From: Clostridia bacterium
Lineage (GTDB): Bacteria > Bacillota > Clostridia > TANB77 > CAG-508
NCBI GenBank assembly: GCA_017937285.1
Contig: JAGBDU010000020.1
Span: 1-44,259 of the forward strand
Direction: 5' to 3'
DNA length: 44,259 bases
In this document: piece after piece, positions 33,092 through 40,618 of the stretch
How the letters are laid out: each line of letters begins with the position of its first letter
Position numbering within the stretch: position 1 is the first letter of the stretch
Program-made: the position numbers and the translations under genes
The notes under the pieces: generated by a model
Database searches by the model: none
What the model was told of the DNA's origin: nothing
The model's input: only the letters and a program-made list of their open reading frames with translations

Positions 33092-33406
33092 ATGATAAAA
33101 TATATAGATGAAACAAATTTTAAAACAGAAGTATTAGAATCAAAAAATGCAGTACTAGTAGACTTTTTTGCTACTTGGTGTGGACCATGCAGTATGTTAT
33201 CTCCAGTATTAGAAAAAATTTCAAACACAAGAGCAGATTTTAATATTGTAAAAGTAGATATAGATAAATTGAGAGACTTAGCAATAGATTATGATATAGA
33301 AGTAGTTCCAACACTATTAATTTTTAAAAACGGAAATATAGTTCACAGAATAGAAGGATTTGTAAGTGAAGAAGAAATAATTAGTACGATGTTAGAATAT
33401 AAATAA
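33092..33406 (+). CDS. trxA: thioredoxin
   Basis: A 104-residue thioredoxin that reduces protein disulfides. The active site is ATWCGPCSMLSP near residue 29, and the cis-Pro loop is EVVPTLLIFKNG. The length is normal and there is no signal peptide, so it is cytoplasmic. AAAGGAGAATG precedes the ATG. The next gene, 20 bp downstream, is the catalytic subunit of a ferredoxin-thioredoxin reductase, the probable reductant of this protein. No NADPH thioredoxin reductase gene is adjacent. Confidence 0.96.
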   Translation: MIKYIDETNFKTEVLESKNAVLVDFFATWCGPCSMLSPVLEKISNTRADFNIVKVDIDKLRDLAIDYDIEVVPTLLIFKNGNIVHRIEGFVSEEEIISTMLEYK

Positions 33407-33426
33407 AATAAAAAACGGAGGAGAAT

Positions 33427-33609
33427 ATGAAAGGATATAAATTAAATCCGGATAAAGAATATGTAAAAAAAATAATAGAAGGCATTTATAAAAAAGAAGG
33501 TCATTGCCCATGTAGAGTAAATATAGACGAAACAACATTATGCCCATGTGATGATTTCATAAGAGATGGAGTTTGTAAATGTAATTTATATGTAAAAGAA
33601 AATGAATAA
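33427..33609 (+). CDS. ferredoxin-thioredoxin reductase catalytic subunit, compact form
   Basis: A 60-residue protein with six cysteines in the pattern CPC (27-29), CPC (39-41), CKC (50-52). This is the ferredoxin:thioredoxin reductase catalytic chain signature, a 4Fe-4S cluster next to a redox disulfide that reduces thioredoxin with electrons from ferredoxin. The gap between the first two motifs is 9 residues instead of the 16 of plant and cyanobacterial enzymes, the second gap is the usual 8, and the usual CHC is CKC. AACGGAGGAG precedes the ATG, 20 bp after trxA, so the two form an operon. No variable subunit is nearby. Confidence 0.88.
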   Translation: MKGYKLNPDKEYVKKIIEGIYKKEGHCPCRVNIDETTLCPCDDFIRDGVCKCNLYVKENE

Positions 33610-33926
33610 ATAAAAATAATTTTGTCATATTAATTTTTATAAAAGGAAATATTTTTTTGTTAAATTGATTTATTTTTTAATAATTTCCACAAAAAAGTTA
33701 CAGTTCATTACAAAGAATAAGCTGTTCCAAAGGAATTATATTATAAAAAAATTCCTTTTAAACTACTCTTATGTTTACTGAACTATAACCCAAAAACATT
33801 GATTATAATAAAAAATTTCAAAAAAATAGTGACATTAGTAAAAAAAAGGTTTAATATATATAATTGAAAAAACAATAATTGTATTTTATAAGATATAAGC
33901 AAATGAAGAAGGGAAGATATTAAAAA
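33610..33926. other. intergenic region with R1 remnant and promoter
   Basis: Holds a diverged R1 element at 33697 and a candidate promoter at 33829 (GTGACA-17-TAATAT). No coding capacity was seen. Confidence 0.6.
33697..33750 (+). repeat. diverged R1 intergenic element
   Basis: GTTACAGTTCATTACAAAGAA, TAAGCTGTTCCAAAGG and AATTATATTATAAAAAA; recognisable as R1 with several substitutions and no right inverted repeat. Confidence 0.7.
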
Positions 33927-34313
33927 ATGATACGATATATTAATAAAATACCAAGCAAAATAGAATATTATGAGATGATCCGCGCTGAATATGAAAATGT
34001 AGAAGTAACTGAATTAAGTGCAGAGCTAGATAAAACTATAACATGTGTATGTGTATACAATGGTGACAGACTTGTAGGAATGGGAAGAATAAAAAAAGAA
34101 GATAATTTACTATATATAGAAGATTTAATAGTAAAGTTAGAGCCATATAAAGAAGAAATTCAAAAAGGTATAATAGTAAATTTAATAAAACAAATTAATC
34201 AAATAAAAATGTATGATATAACAGTAAGAGATTGCTTAGATAATATAAATTTAGGAGAAAAATTAAACGAAGATGATATAGAAAAATCTAATAATAAAAT
34301 TGTTGGAGCATAG
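33927..34313 (+). CDS. GNAT-like acetyltransferase domain protein, short
   Basis: A 128-residue protein resembling the first two-thirds of a GNAT N-acetyltransferase. The strand pair VCVYNGDRLVGMGRIKK and LYIEDLIVKLEPYKEE is the GNAT beta2-beta4 pattern. The acetyl-CoA loop (normally Q/RxxGxG/A) is only weakly matched at IQKGIIVNLI, and the protein is shorter than usual at the C terminus. It may be a degenerate or specialised member. GAAGGGAAG precedes the ATG. Confidence 0.6.
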   Translation: MIRYINKIPSKIEYYEMIRAEYENVEVTELSAELDKTITCVCVYNGDRLVGMGRIKKEDNLLYIEDLIVKLEPYKEEIQKGIIVNLIKQINQIKMYDITVRDCLDNINLGEKLNEDDIEKSNNKIVGA

Positions 34314-34346
34314 TATAATCGTAGTAAAAGAAACGTGAATTGTACG

Positions 34347-34375
34347 TTGACAAATTAACATAAATATAGTAAAAT
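34347..34375 (+). promoter_or_regulatory. promoter of the 34407 gene
   Basis: TTGACA at 34347-34352, 17-bp spacer, TAAAAT at 34370-34375. Confidence 0.7.
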
Positions 34376-34406
34376 AATAATATCTTAATGAAAGGAGTGT
34401 TCAAGT

Positions 34407-34838
34407 TTGGCACGGGCACGAAAAGTAAATCCTAGAATCTTTCCCAACAATTTAATCATAGGGAAAGCAAAGGCTCTTCCAGAAAAAAAGCACAAATCAG
34501 CATATCATTTATGCTTGGAAGAGGCTTTTGCAGATTTGATAATTGATGAGGATGAAACATACCTCAAAAGAATTGTGGAAGATTTGATGGAAAACGAAGT
34601 GACCATAAACAATTTTAGGTCACTGGAGCTTAGCATTTATGTGAATGGTACCAAGTTGACAACAAAGTTGCTAGTTAACAATAATCGAATTGCAATAAAA
34701 ATTATGATTCCTACTTATGCAACTAAGTTGATATTAACTTCTAATGAAAGTGTTCCTACAATGAAATATATAGGTAACATTGGTGTTAATAAAAAGTTAG
34801 AAGTTATTCAGCAAAAAATCAATTCAATTTATGCTTAG
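34407..34838 (+). CDS. unknown 143-residue protein with TTG start and unusual codon use
   Basis: I do not recognise this protein. It is basic at the N terminus (ARARKVNPRIFPNNLIIGKA), has a middle helix with CLEEAFADLIIDEDE and a C-terminal half that looks like beta strands (LSIYVNGTKLTTKLLVNNN). There are no membrane segments. Translation must start at TTG 34407, since AAAGGAGTG lies 7-10 bases upstream and no ATG follows for most of the gene. It uses TTG, GTG, CTC, AAG and ATT/ATC codons much more than its neighbours, which strongly prefer TTA, GTA, AAA and ATA. It has its own promoter and terminator. Horizontal acquisition or unusual expression constraints are possible. Confidence 0.75.
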   Translation: MARARKVNPRIFPNNLIIGKAKALPEKKHKSAYHLCLEEAFADLIIDEDETYLKRIVEDLMENEVTINNFRSLELSIYVNGTKLTTKLLVNNNRIAIKIMIPTYATKLILTSNESVPTMKYIGNIGVNKKLEVIQQKINSIYA

Positions 34839-34847
34839 TAAATGGAA

Positions 34848-34909
34848 AAGATTCTAAATGATAAAATGATATTGTATTACAATTTTATTGTTTGGAATCT
34901 TTTTTTTGT
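34848..34909 (+). terminator. terminator of the 34407 gene
   Basis: AAAAGATTC (34848-34856) pairs with GAATCTTTT followed by a T-run to 34909; the intervening loop is long (about 40 bases) and can itself pair weakly. Confidence 0.65.
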
Positions 34910-35077
34910 TTTGCTAAGGCGTTATAAATCTAAATAAGTTTATATTTTGTAATATATCTATCAATCTGTAAAAATTAAAGTTATTAATATGGATAAATTT
35001 GCTATATTTGGGAAATAATATAAGTATAGGTAAAAAAAATCATGACTATACGCTTAGAGGACAGTAACCCTCTAATT

Positions 35078-35131
35078 GTTACAATTCACGGCTAAAAGTA
35101 AGCCGTTCCAAAGGGATTATATTATAAAAAA
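35078..35131 (+). repeat. R1 intergenic element, right end missing
   Basis: GTTACAATTCACGGCTAAAA, GTAAGCCGTTCCAAAGGG, ATTATATTATAAAAAATTCC. The right inverted repeat is replaced by unrelated sequence. Confidence 0.85.
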
Positions 35132-35241
35132 TTCCATTCCTTACTGGTCGGCAGGCTAAAGTTTTAATACATGAATAAGTATGTGCTTTAAAATATTGGC
35201 TGGCAATGAGGTTCTATGGCTCCCAAACTGCGCGTCATTAC

Positions 35242-35300
35242 ATTTTTTATAATATAATCCCTTTTCCACTACTCTAAAAAAATGACTGTGAATTGTAACA
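35242..35300 (-). repeat. R2 intergenic element, reverse copy
   Basis: CATTTTTTATAATATAATCC, CTTTTCCACTACTCTAAAAA, AATGACTGTGAATTGTAAC: the clearest full R2 core with one intact end. It lies 110 bp from an R1 copy. Confidence 0.85.
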
Positions 35301-35337
35301 ACAATTGCAAAATATGACAAAATTCTTATGTAAAACA

Positions 35338-35366
35338 TTGATTTTTTTTAAAAAAGATTATATAAT
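35338..35366 (+). promoter_or_regulatory. pyk promoter
   Basis: TTGATT at 35338-35343, 17-bp spacer, consensus TATAAT at 35361-35366, 39 bp before the ATG. Confidence 0.78.
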
Positions 35367-35405
35367 ATAGCGTATCTAAAAAATTTTATAAGGAGATGTA
35401 AAAAA

Positions 35406-36830
35406 ATGAGTTGTAAAACAATGATGAAAAAAACAAAAATTATATGTAGTATAGGACCTTCTAGTACACCACCAGAAATAATGAGTCAAATGGTAGAAGC
35501 TGGTATGAATGTAGCTCGTATCAATTTTTCTCATGCTACACCAGAAGAAAAAATAGCTGTTGTAAGTTCTGTACACAAAGTAAGAGAAATGACAGGAAAA
35601 AATATTGCTATATTATATGATACAAAAGGACCTGAATTCAGAAATGGTATGGTTGAAGGAGACGGAATAAACCTAGTAGAAGGAAAAACAATAAGAATAG
35701 TAAAAGAATCAGTAGTAGGAAATGAAGAAAGATTTTCTGTTAACCATCCACAAGCAATTGATAATTTAGATGTTGGTTCAATAGTATTATTAGAAAATGG
35801 ATTAATGAAAATACAAGTAATTTCTGTTGAAGATGATGGTGTAACATGTAAAATAATAAATGGTGGAGTTTTAGGAAACAAAAAAAGCTTAAATGCACCA
35901 GGAGTAAAATTAGATATACCATTTGTAAGTGATATCGATAGAGAAGATATAATTTATGCTTGCGAACATGAAGGAGATTATATTGCATTATCTTTTGTAT
36001 CATGTAAAGAAGATGTTTTAGAAGCAAGAAAAATTTTAAAAGAATACAATAGAGAAGATATGAAAGTTATATCAAAAATTGAAAGCACAACAGGTGTACA
36101 AAACCTTGATGAAATAATAGATGTTTCAGATGGTATAATGGTAGCTCGTGGAGATTTAGGTGTAGAAGTACCAATGCAACAATTACCAAAATATCAAAAA
36201 TTAATGATTCAAAGATGCCGTGAAAAAGGTAAATTTGTTATAGTTGCAACAGAAATGCTAGAATCAATGAAAAAGAGCGCAAGACCAACTAGAGCAGAAG
36301 TTTCAGATGTTGCTAATGCAGTTTTAGATGGAACAGATGCAGTTATGCTTTCTGGAGAAACAACAGTTGGTAAATTCCCAATAGAAGTTGTTAAATTTAT
36401 GGCACAAATTTGTAAAGATACAGAAGAATATTATGACTATGATTATGAATTTGATTCAGAAAGAGAAATTGATATTACAGAAACAATAGCAAATAGTGTT
36501 GTTAATGCAGTAAGTGTATTAGGTATAGACCTAATAATAGCTTCAACAGTAAGTGGAGATACAGCAAGAAAAATAAGTAATTTAAAACCAAGATGCTCAA
36601 TTTTAGCTGCTACAAATTCAGAAGCAATAGCTCGTTCACTAGCTTTAAATTATGCAGTATATCCAACAATAGTTCCATCATCTGAAAGTACAGATGAAGT
36701 AATTGCTACAGCTAAGGAAAAAGCTAAAGAAATTATGGGAGTTAAAGAAGGAGATATAATTGCAATAACAGGTGGATTCCCAAAAAACGGAGCTAAAACA
36801 ACTAATTTATTAAAAATTGAACAATTATAA
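35406..36830 (+). CDS. pyk: pyruvate kinase
   Basis: A 474-residue pyruvate kinase, which converts phosphoenolpyruvate and ADP to pyruvate and ATP in glycolysis. The N terminus has TKIICSIGPSS, the active site the block ISKIESTTGVQNLDEI and MVARGDLGVEVP, and the late signature VMLSGETTVGKFPIEVV. It lacks the extra C-terminal PEP-utiliser-like domain of Bacillus-type enzymes. AAGGAGATG precedes the ATG at 35406. It is a single-gene unit with its own promoter and terminator. Confidence 0.97.
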   Translation: MSCKTMMKKTKIICSIGPSSTPPEIMSQMVEAGMNVARINFSHATPEEKIAVVSSVHKVREMTGKNIAILYDTKGPEFRNGMVEGDGINLVEGKTIRIVKESVVGNEERFSVNHPQAIDNLDVGSIVLLENGLMKIQVISVEDDGVTCKIINGGVLGNKKSLNAPGVKLDIPFVSDIDREDIIYACEHEGDYIALSFVSCKEDVLEARKILKEYNREDMKVISKIESTTGVQNLDEIIDVSDGIMVARGDLGVEVPMQQLPKYQKLMIQRCREKGKFVIVATEMLESMKKSARPTRAEVSDVANAVLDGTDAVMLSGETTVGKFPIEVVKFMAQICKDTEEYYDYDYEFDSEREIDITETIANSVVNAVSVLGIDLIIASTVSGDTARKISNLKPRCSILAATNSEAIARSLALNYAVYPTIVPSSESTDEVIATAKEKAKEIMGVKEGDIIAITGGFPKNGAKTTNLLKIEQL

Positions 36831-36837
36831 TTAAAAA

Positions 36838-36887
36838 AAAGAAAGAGCCATGTAATTCAAAAAGTAGGGTTAAAGGGCTCTTTTTTT
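36838..36887 (+). terminator. pyk terminator
   Basis: AAAGAGCC pairs with GGGCTCTTT and is followed by a run of T; the loop is about 25 bases. It abuts an R1 copy directly. Confidence 0.8.
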
Positions 36888-36934
36888 GTAATATAATCCC
36901 TTTGGAACGGCTCACTTTTAGCTGTGAATTGTAA
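36888..36934 (-). repeat. R1 intergenic element, reverse, fused to the pyk terminator
   Basis: TGTAATATAATCCCTTTGGA, ACGGCTCACTTTTAGC, TGTGAATTGTAAC. The T-run of the pyk terminator runs straight into this copy, whose other end is missing. Confidence 0.85.
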
Positions 36935-36975
36935 CTTTTTTTGAGCTGTATCGATAAATATACTGGATATTTTTA

Positions 36976-37004
36976 TTGAATAAAAAGTAAACCTATGTTA
37001 AAAT
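36976..37004 (+). promoter_or_regulatory. promoter of the sigma factor/VWA operon
   Basis: TTGAAT at 36976-36981, 17-bp spacer, TAAAAT at 36999-37004, 24 bp before the ATG. It looks like a housekeeping promoter and not an obvious ECF autoregulatory site. Confidence 0.65.
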
Positions 37005-37027
37005 TTTTACTAAAGGAATGGTGATAT

Positions 37028-37954
37028 ATGGAAAAAATAAAAGAAAATATTCACAATGATTTTAAAAATCTAAAACAAAATAAAGAGCAATATTTTAATG
37101 AATTTTATAATAATAACTACAATTTAGTATACAGAATAAGCTTTTCAATACTAAAAGATAAAGAAAATAGTGAAGATGTTACACAAAATGTTTTTGAAAA
37201 AATATACAAATTACCAAATGAAAAATTAGCAGATAATTTTGAATCTACTTGGCTATACACTGTAACAAAAAACGAATCTTTACAGTACATACGAAAAAAT
37301 AAATTTAATGTTTCTTTGGATGAAAATATAAATGTAATAAAAAGTGATAATAATGAAATTGATGATATTGCAGAAAATGAAGATTATAACAAAATAGTAA
37401 AAAAATTAAATAAAAAGGAAGAGCAAATTATTTCGTTAAAAGTACTATCAGAATTTACATTTAAAGAAATAGGTGAAATATTATCAATGCCAACAGCAAC
37501 TGTTCAGTGGTATTATTATAAATCAATAAAATCATTAAAAATAGCAATTAGCAATTTTGCGATGTTTATAATTGCATTAGTTACTGGTTTAAAAATTGGC
37601 ATAAAAACTGATAATAAAACAGATAAAAGTGATACAGAGCTAAATTTTGCTACATCAAAAGAAGAAAATCAGCAAAATTTGAATTCTTCAGATATAAACT
37701 CAGAAAGTACATCTATTTCAGGGAGCGCATCAGAATCAGATACATCATCATTTGAAAACTCGCATATAACAGGTGAAGTAATAGAATCTATATCAACGAA
37801 TGATTTCGAAACTAAATCATCTAGTTTAGATGTTAGTACTATTTCAGTTGGCTTGTTTTCTTTAGCGGGAGTATTTTTACTAATTTCTATAATTTTTTCA
37901 ATTATTTTTATAAAACACCAACAAAAAGGTAAAAAAAAATCATCTAAAAAATAA
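37028..37954 (+). CDS. membrane-tethered ECF-like sigma factor
   Basis: A 308-residue protein with an N-terminal sigma-70 family module. Region 2 is about residues 20-95 (NLVYRISFSILKDKENSEDV, then FESTWLYTVTKNESLQYIRK), and region 4 about 120-175 (EQIISLKVLSEFTFKEIGEI, then PTATVQWYYYKSIKSLK). Directly after region 4 comes a membrane helix (FAMFIIALVTGLKIG, near 180), then about 85 Ser/Thr/Asn/Glu-rich residues probably outside the cell, a second helix (about 275-298) and a basic tail. So a sigma factor is fused to a two-helix membrane anchor with an exposed linker. Release by proteolysis or signalling through the linker is a reasonable guess. GGAATGGTG precedes the ATG. A VWA protein follows after 18 bp. 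Confidence 0.85.
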   Translation: MEKIKENIHNDFKNLKQNKEQYFNEFYNNNYNLVYRISFSILKDKENSEDVTQNVFEKIYKLPNEKLADNFESTWLYTVTKNESLQYIRKNKFNVSLDENINVIKSDNNEIDDIAENEDYNKIVKKLNKKEEQIISLKVLSEFTFKEIGEILSMPTATVQWYYYKSIKSLKIAISNFAMFIIALVTGLKIGIKTDNKTDKSDTELNFATSKEENQQNLNSSDINSESTSISGSASESDTSSFENSHITGEVIESISTNDFETKSSSLDVSTISVGLFSLAGVFLLISIIFSIIFIKHQQKGKKKSSKK

Positions 37955-37972
37955 AAACGAAAGGATGATTAT

Positions 37973-39736
37973 ATGAAAAAATTAAAAAAGGGAGGTATGA
38001 TATCAATTATCATACTAATAGTTTTAGTAATAATAGCAGGAGGAACATTATTATTTTTTGTACAAAAAGAAGTAAAAATATCAGGAGTAGATGATTGGAA
38101 ATATAATCCAAAAAAATCGTATTCGAACAAAAGTAGTTCAGTAGGAGGATTTGGTAGTTTGGATAGCGCAACAAGTAGCTCTTCAATTATATCATCTATA
38201 GGAACACAAAGTTCTTCAAGTTTAGATGCAATGTCAACATCAGAATCATACTTAGGATATACAGTTGGTGGAGCAAGTAATGTAGATAGTTTTAGAGAAA
38301 ATATAAAAAATAATTATCTACCTTTAACAACAGATATAACATATAATGGACTATATTCAGAGTATTACTTTGATACTGGAGTGATAAATAAAAAATCTAA
38401 TGAAATGTTTTATCCATCATATTCATGTGCAGTATCAACAGATCCAATATCAAAAGAGCAAGAATATTATTTAGCAGTAGGATTAAATTCTAATATAAAA
38501 GAAAGTGACTTTAACAGAAAAAAATTAAATGTAGTCATAGTATTAGATATATCTGGTTCAATGTCATCATCTTTTAGCTCATATTATTATGATAAAAAAG
38601 GTTATGATTCAGAAAATAAATCAAAAATGAAAATTGCAGAAGAATGTATAAATAATTTAATAGATAAATTAAATGAAGAGGATAGATTAGGAGTTGTTTT
38701 ATTTGATAACGATGCGTATTTAGGAAAAGAGCTAAATTTAATATCAGATACAAATATAGAAGCAATAAAAGACCATATATTAGAAATAGAGCCACAAGGA
38801 GGAACTAATTTTTCGGCAGGATATAAAAAAGGAACAGAGCTATTTGATGAATATTTAGATGATAAAGATTATCAAAATAGAATAATAGTAATAACAGATG
38901 CAATGCCAAATGCAGGAGATACATCATCTTCAGGATTAATGGGAAGTATAAAGCAAAATGCTACAAATAAAATATATACATCTTTGATAGGTGTTGGAGT
39001 GGATTTTAATACAGAGCTAACAGAAAAGATATCTGATGTAAAAGGAGCAAACTATTACTCAGTACATAGTTCAGAAGAATTTAATAAAACTCTTGCTGAT
39101 GAATTTGATTATATGGTAACCCCATTAATATTTGACTTAGATTTATCATTTAAATCAGAAGATTATGAAATAGAAAATGTATATGGTACAGATTCTGTAA
39201 ACAAAACAACAGGAAGCATAATGCACATAAATACATTATTCCCATCATCAAGCAATTCAGATGGCGAAGTAAAAGGTGGAATAGTAGTATTAAAATTAAA
39301 GAAAAAAGCAGGAAGTATTTCAAATAATATCTCACTTAATATTTCATATAAAGATTCAAAAGAGCAGGAACATTCAAACAAAGAAAAAGTAGAATTCAAG
39401 CAATCTATGCAAGATTATTATGATAATACAGGAATACAAAAAGCAATAGTACTTGCTAGATATGTAAATACATTAAAAAATTGGATTATATATGAAAGAA
39501 GTAATAATCAAGAATTTATAATAGATGATAATACAGGAATTACAGAATTTGATTATGATGAATCATATATAAAAGATGTGTTAGGTGTACATGAAAGAAA
39601 ATCAACTAAATTAACTGTTAGTGGCAATTATAAAGAAATTTTTAAATTAATAAAATCTTATATTGAAGAAGAAAATAAAACTTTGAAAGATGATACTTTG
39701 AAAAATGAGATTGATATATTGGATAAATTAATTTAG
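37973..39736 (+). CDS. membrane-anchored VWA-domain protein
   Basis: A 587-residue protein with an uncleaved N-terminal membrane helix (about 9-32), then a Ser-rich extracellular linker (to about 100). A von Willebrand factor A domain spans about 185-360. Its MIDAS metal site is complete: LDISGSMSS near 191, Thr in GGTNFSAG and Asp in VITDAMPNAG. The remaining 220 residues include beta-rich segments and a helical tail ending ILDKLI. VWA domains bind protein ligands through a metal ion. It follows the membrane sigma factor by 18 bp with AAAGGATG before the ATG, so they form a two-gene unit and may sense an extracellular ligand together. Confidence 0.88.
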   Translation: MKKLKKGGMISIIILIVLVIIAGGTLLFFVQKEVKISGVDDWKYNPKKSYSNKSSSVGGFGSLDSATSSSSIISSIGTQSSSSLDAMSTSESYLGYTVGGASNVDSFRENIKNNYLPLTTDITYNGLYSEYYFDTGVINKKSNEMFYPSYSCAVSTDPISKEQEYYLAVGLNSNIKESDFNRKKLNVVIVLDISGSMSSSFSSYYYDKKGYDSENKSKMKIAEECINNLIDKLNEEDRLGVVLFDNDAYLGKELNLISDTNIEAIKDHILEIEPQGGTNFSAGYKKGTELFDEYLDDKDYQNRIIVITDAMPNAGDTSSSGLMGSIKQNATNKIYTSLIGVGVDFNTELTEKISDVKGANYYSVHSSEEFNKTLADEFDYMVTPLIFDLDLSFKSEDYEIENVYGTDSVNKTTGSIMHINTLFPSSSNSDGEVKGGIVVLKLKKKAGSISNNISLNISYKDSKEQEHSNKEKVEFKQSMQDYYDNTGIQKAIVLARYVNTLKNWIIYERSNNQEFIIDDNTGITEFDYDESYIKDVLGVHERKSTKLTVSGNYKEIFKLIKSYIEEENKTLKDDTLKNEIDILDKLI

Positions 39737-39852
39737 TGGCAAAAAATATAATTTACTATTAATTTATAAGTATTTTACAGTTTAGACTAAGTGTGGTTAT
39801 TGTAGAAAATAGTCAAAAATTTTAAGATAGCTGTAAACAAAGGATAGTTTTT

Positions 39853-39898
39853 TGAAATAAAGAAGAGGAACTCAATTAAGTTCCTCTTCTTTATTTCA
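39853..39898 (+). terminator. terminator after the VWA gene
   Basis: A perfect 20-bp stem (39853-39872 with 39879-39898), loop CAATTA. The stem contains AAATAAAGAAGAGGAACT. A-rich, not T-rich, sequence follows the full stem, but its 3' arm ends in CTTCTTTATTT, so it may act as a terminator on either strand or as an mRNA stabilising stem. Confidence 0.7.
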
Positions 39899-39979
39899 AA
39901 AAAAAGGAAGAATTATATACCGTTAATATCATTTTTTGTATCAATAATAACATAATATTCATACAATATATTACAAACA

Positions 39980-40050
39980 GTTACAATTCATAGCTAAAAG
40001 TGAGCCGTTCCAAAGGGACGATATTATAAAAAATGACTGTGAATAATAAC
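39980..40050 (+). repeat. complete R1 intergenic element
   Basis: 71 bp: GTTACAATTCATAGCTAAAA, GTGAGCCGTTCCAAAGGG, ACGATATTATAAAAAATGAC, TGTGAATAATAAC. Slightly imperfect terminal inverted repeats. Confidence 0.9.
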
Positions 40051-40120
40051 TAAAAATAGGAGAAAAAGTTTGAAATTTGTTTTAAGCTAATTTGCGCCTT
40101 GAGAAAGGAATGATATAAGT

Positions 40121-40540
40121 ATGAATTTTTTATTGTTATTTTTTGCATTACCAGTAGCCACTATATTATTAGCGATAGTATTGCAAAAAATTTTATGTTC
40201 CCCAATTTTAGTTGCAATAACATTTTTTGCAATATATTTAATTGTGACATTTGCGATATTTGATGAAACATTTTTAGTATTTGCAATCGTATATACCATA
40301 TTGGCATATATAACAGCGGCAATAGTAAGATTTCTAAGGAGATTTTTTAGATGCCAAAATAATAATAACTGTGATGATGATGATAATGATTCATGCAATA
40401 ATGATTCTTGCAATAATTGTGATAATGATTTATGCAATAATAATGGAGGAAATAATAATAACTGCAATTGTGAAAAAATATGCAATTGTCTTAGAGAAAG
40501 TAGCATGTTTGGATCACGAGGTAGAAGATGTGGAAGATAG
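40121..40540 (+). CDS. small membrane protein with Cys/Asn/Asp-rich tail
   Basis: A 139-residue protein. Residues 1-73 form two to three closely spaced membrane helices. A basic RFLRRFFR segment follows and then a tail of about 60 residues very rich in Asn, Asp and Cys (CDDDDNDSCNNDSCNNCDND and later NNNCNCEKICNC), ending in an Arg/Gly-rich GSRGRRCGR. The spaced cysteines could bind metal or form disulfides; low-complexity Cys/Asn tails also occur in spore coat or surface proteins. I do not recognise the family. GAGAAAGGAATG precedes the ATG. It is followed by a separate promoter. Confidence 0.75.
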   Translation: MNFLLLFFALPVATILLAIVLQKILCSPILVAITFFAIYLIVTFAIFDETFLVFAIVYTILAYITAAIVRFLRRFFRCQNNNNCDDDDNDSCNNDSCNNCDNDLCNNNGGNNNNCNCEKICNCLRESSMFGSRGRRCGR

Positions 40541-40555
40541 AACAATAACCATAAG

Positions 40556-40584
40556 TTGACAAATTATGTAAAATAATGTAAAAT
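40556..40584 (+). promoter_or_regulatory. promoter of the L,D-transpeptidase gene
   Basis: TTGACA at 40556-40561, 17-bp spacer, TAAAAT at 40579-40584. Confidence 0.78.
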
Positions 40585-40618
40585 AATAGTTAGGAATTTT
40601 ATATAGGAGATGATGTAT

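Larger units (their letters stand above)
34910..35337. other. intergenic region carrying an R1 and an R2 element
   Basis: No gene seen. A small hairpin (TTAGAGG / CCTCTAA, near 35053-35074) precedes an R1 copy; between this and the R2 copy is about 110 bp of slightly G+C richer DNA (TACTGGTCGGCAGGC and GGCTGGCAATGAGG) of unknown origin. Confidence 0.6.

Noticed and set aside
35156..35338. 60-residue minus-strand frame before pyk
   Set aside because: It overlaps an R2 repeat and has no start site or recognisable motif.
40371..40559. Met/Ile-rich frame inside the Cys/Asn-rich gene
   Set aside because: It is the +1 shadow of a repetitive low-complexity stretch; no ribosome site precedes it.
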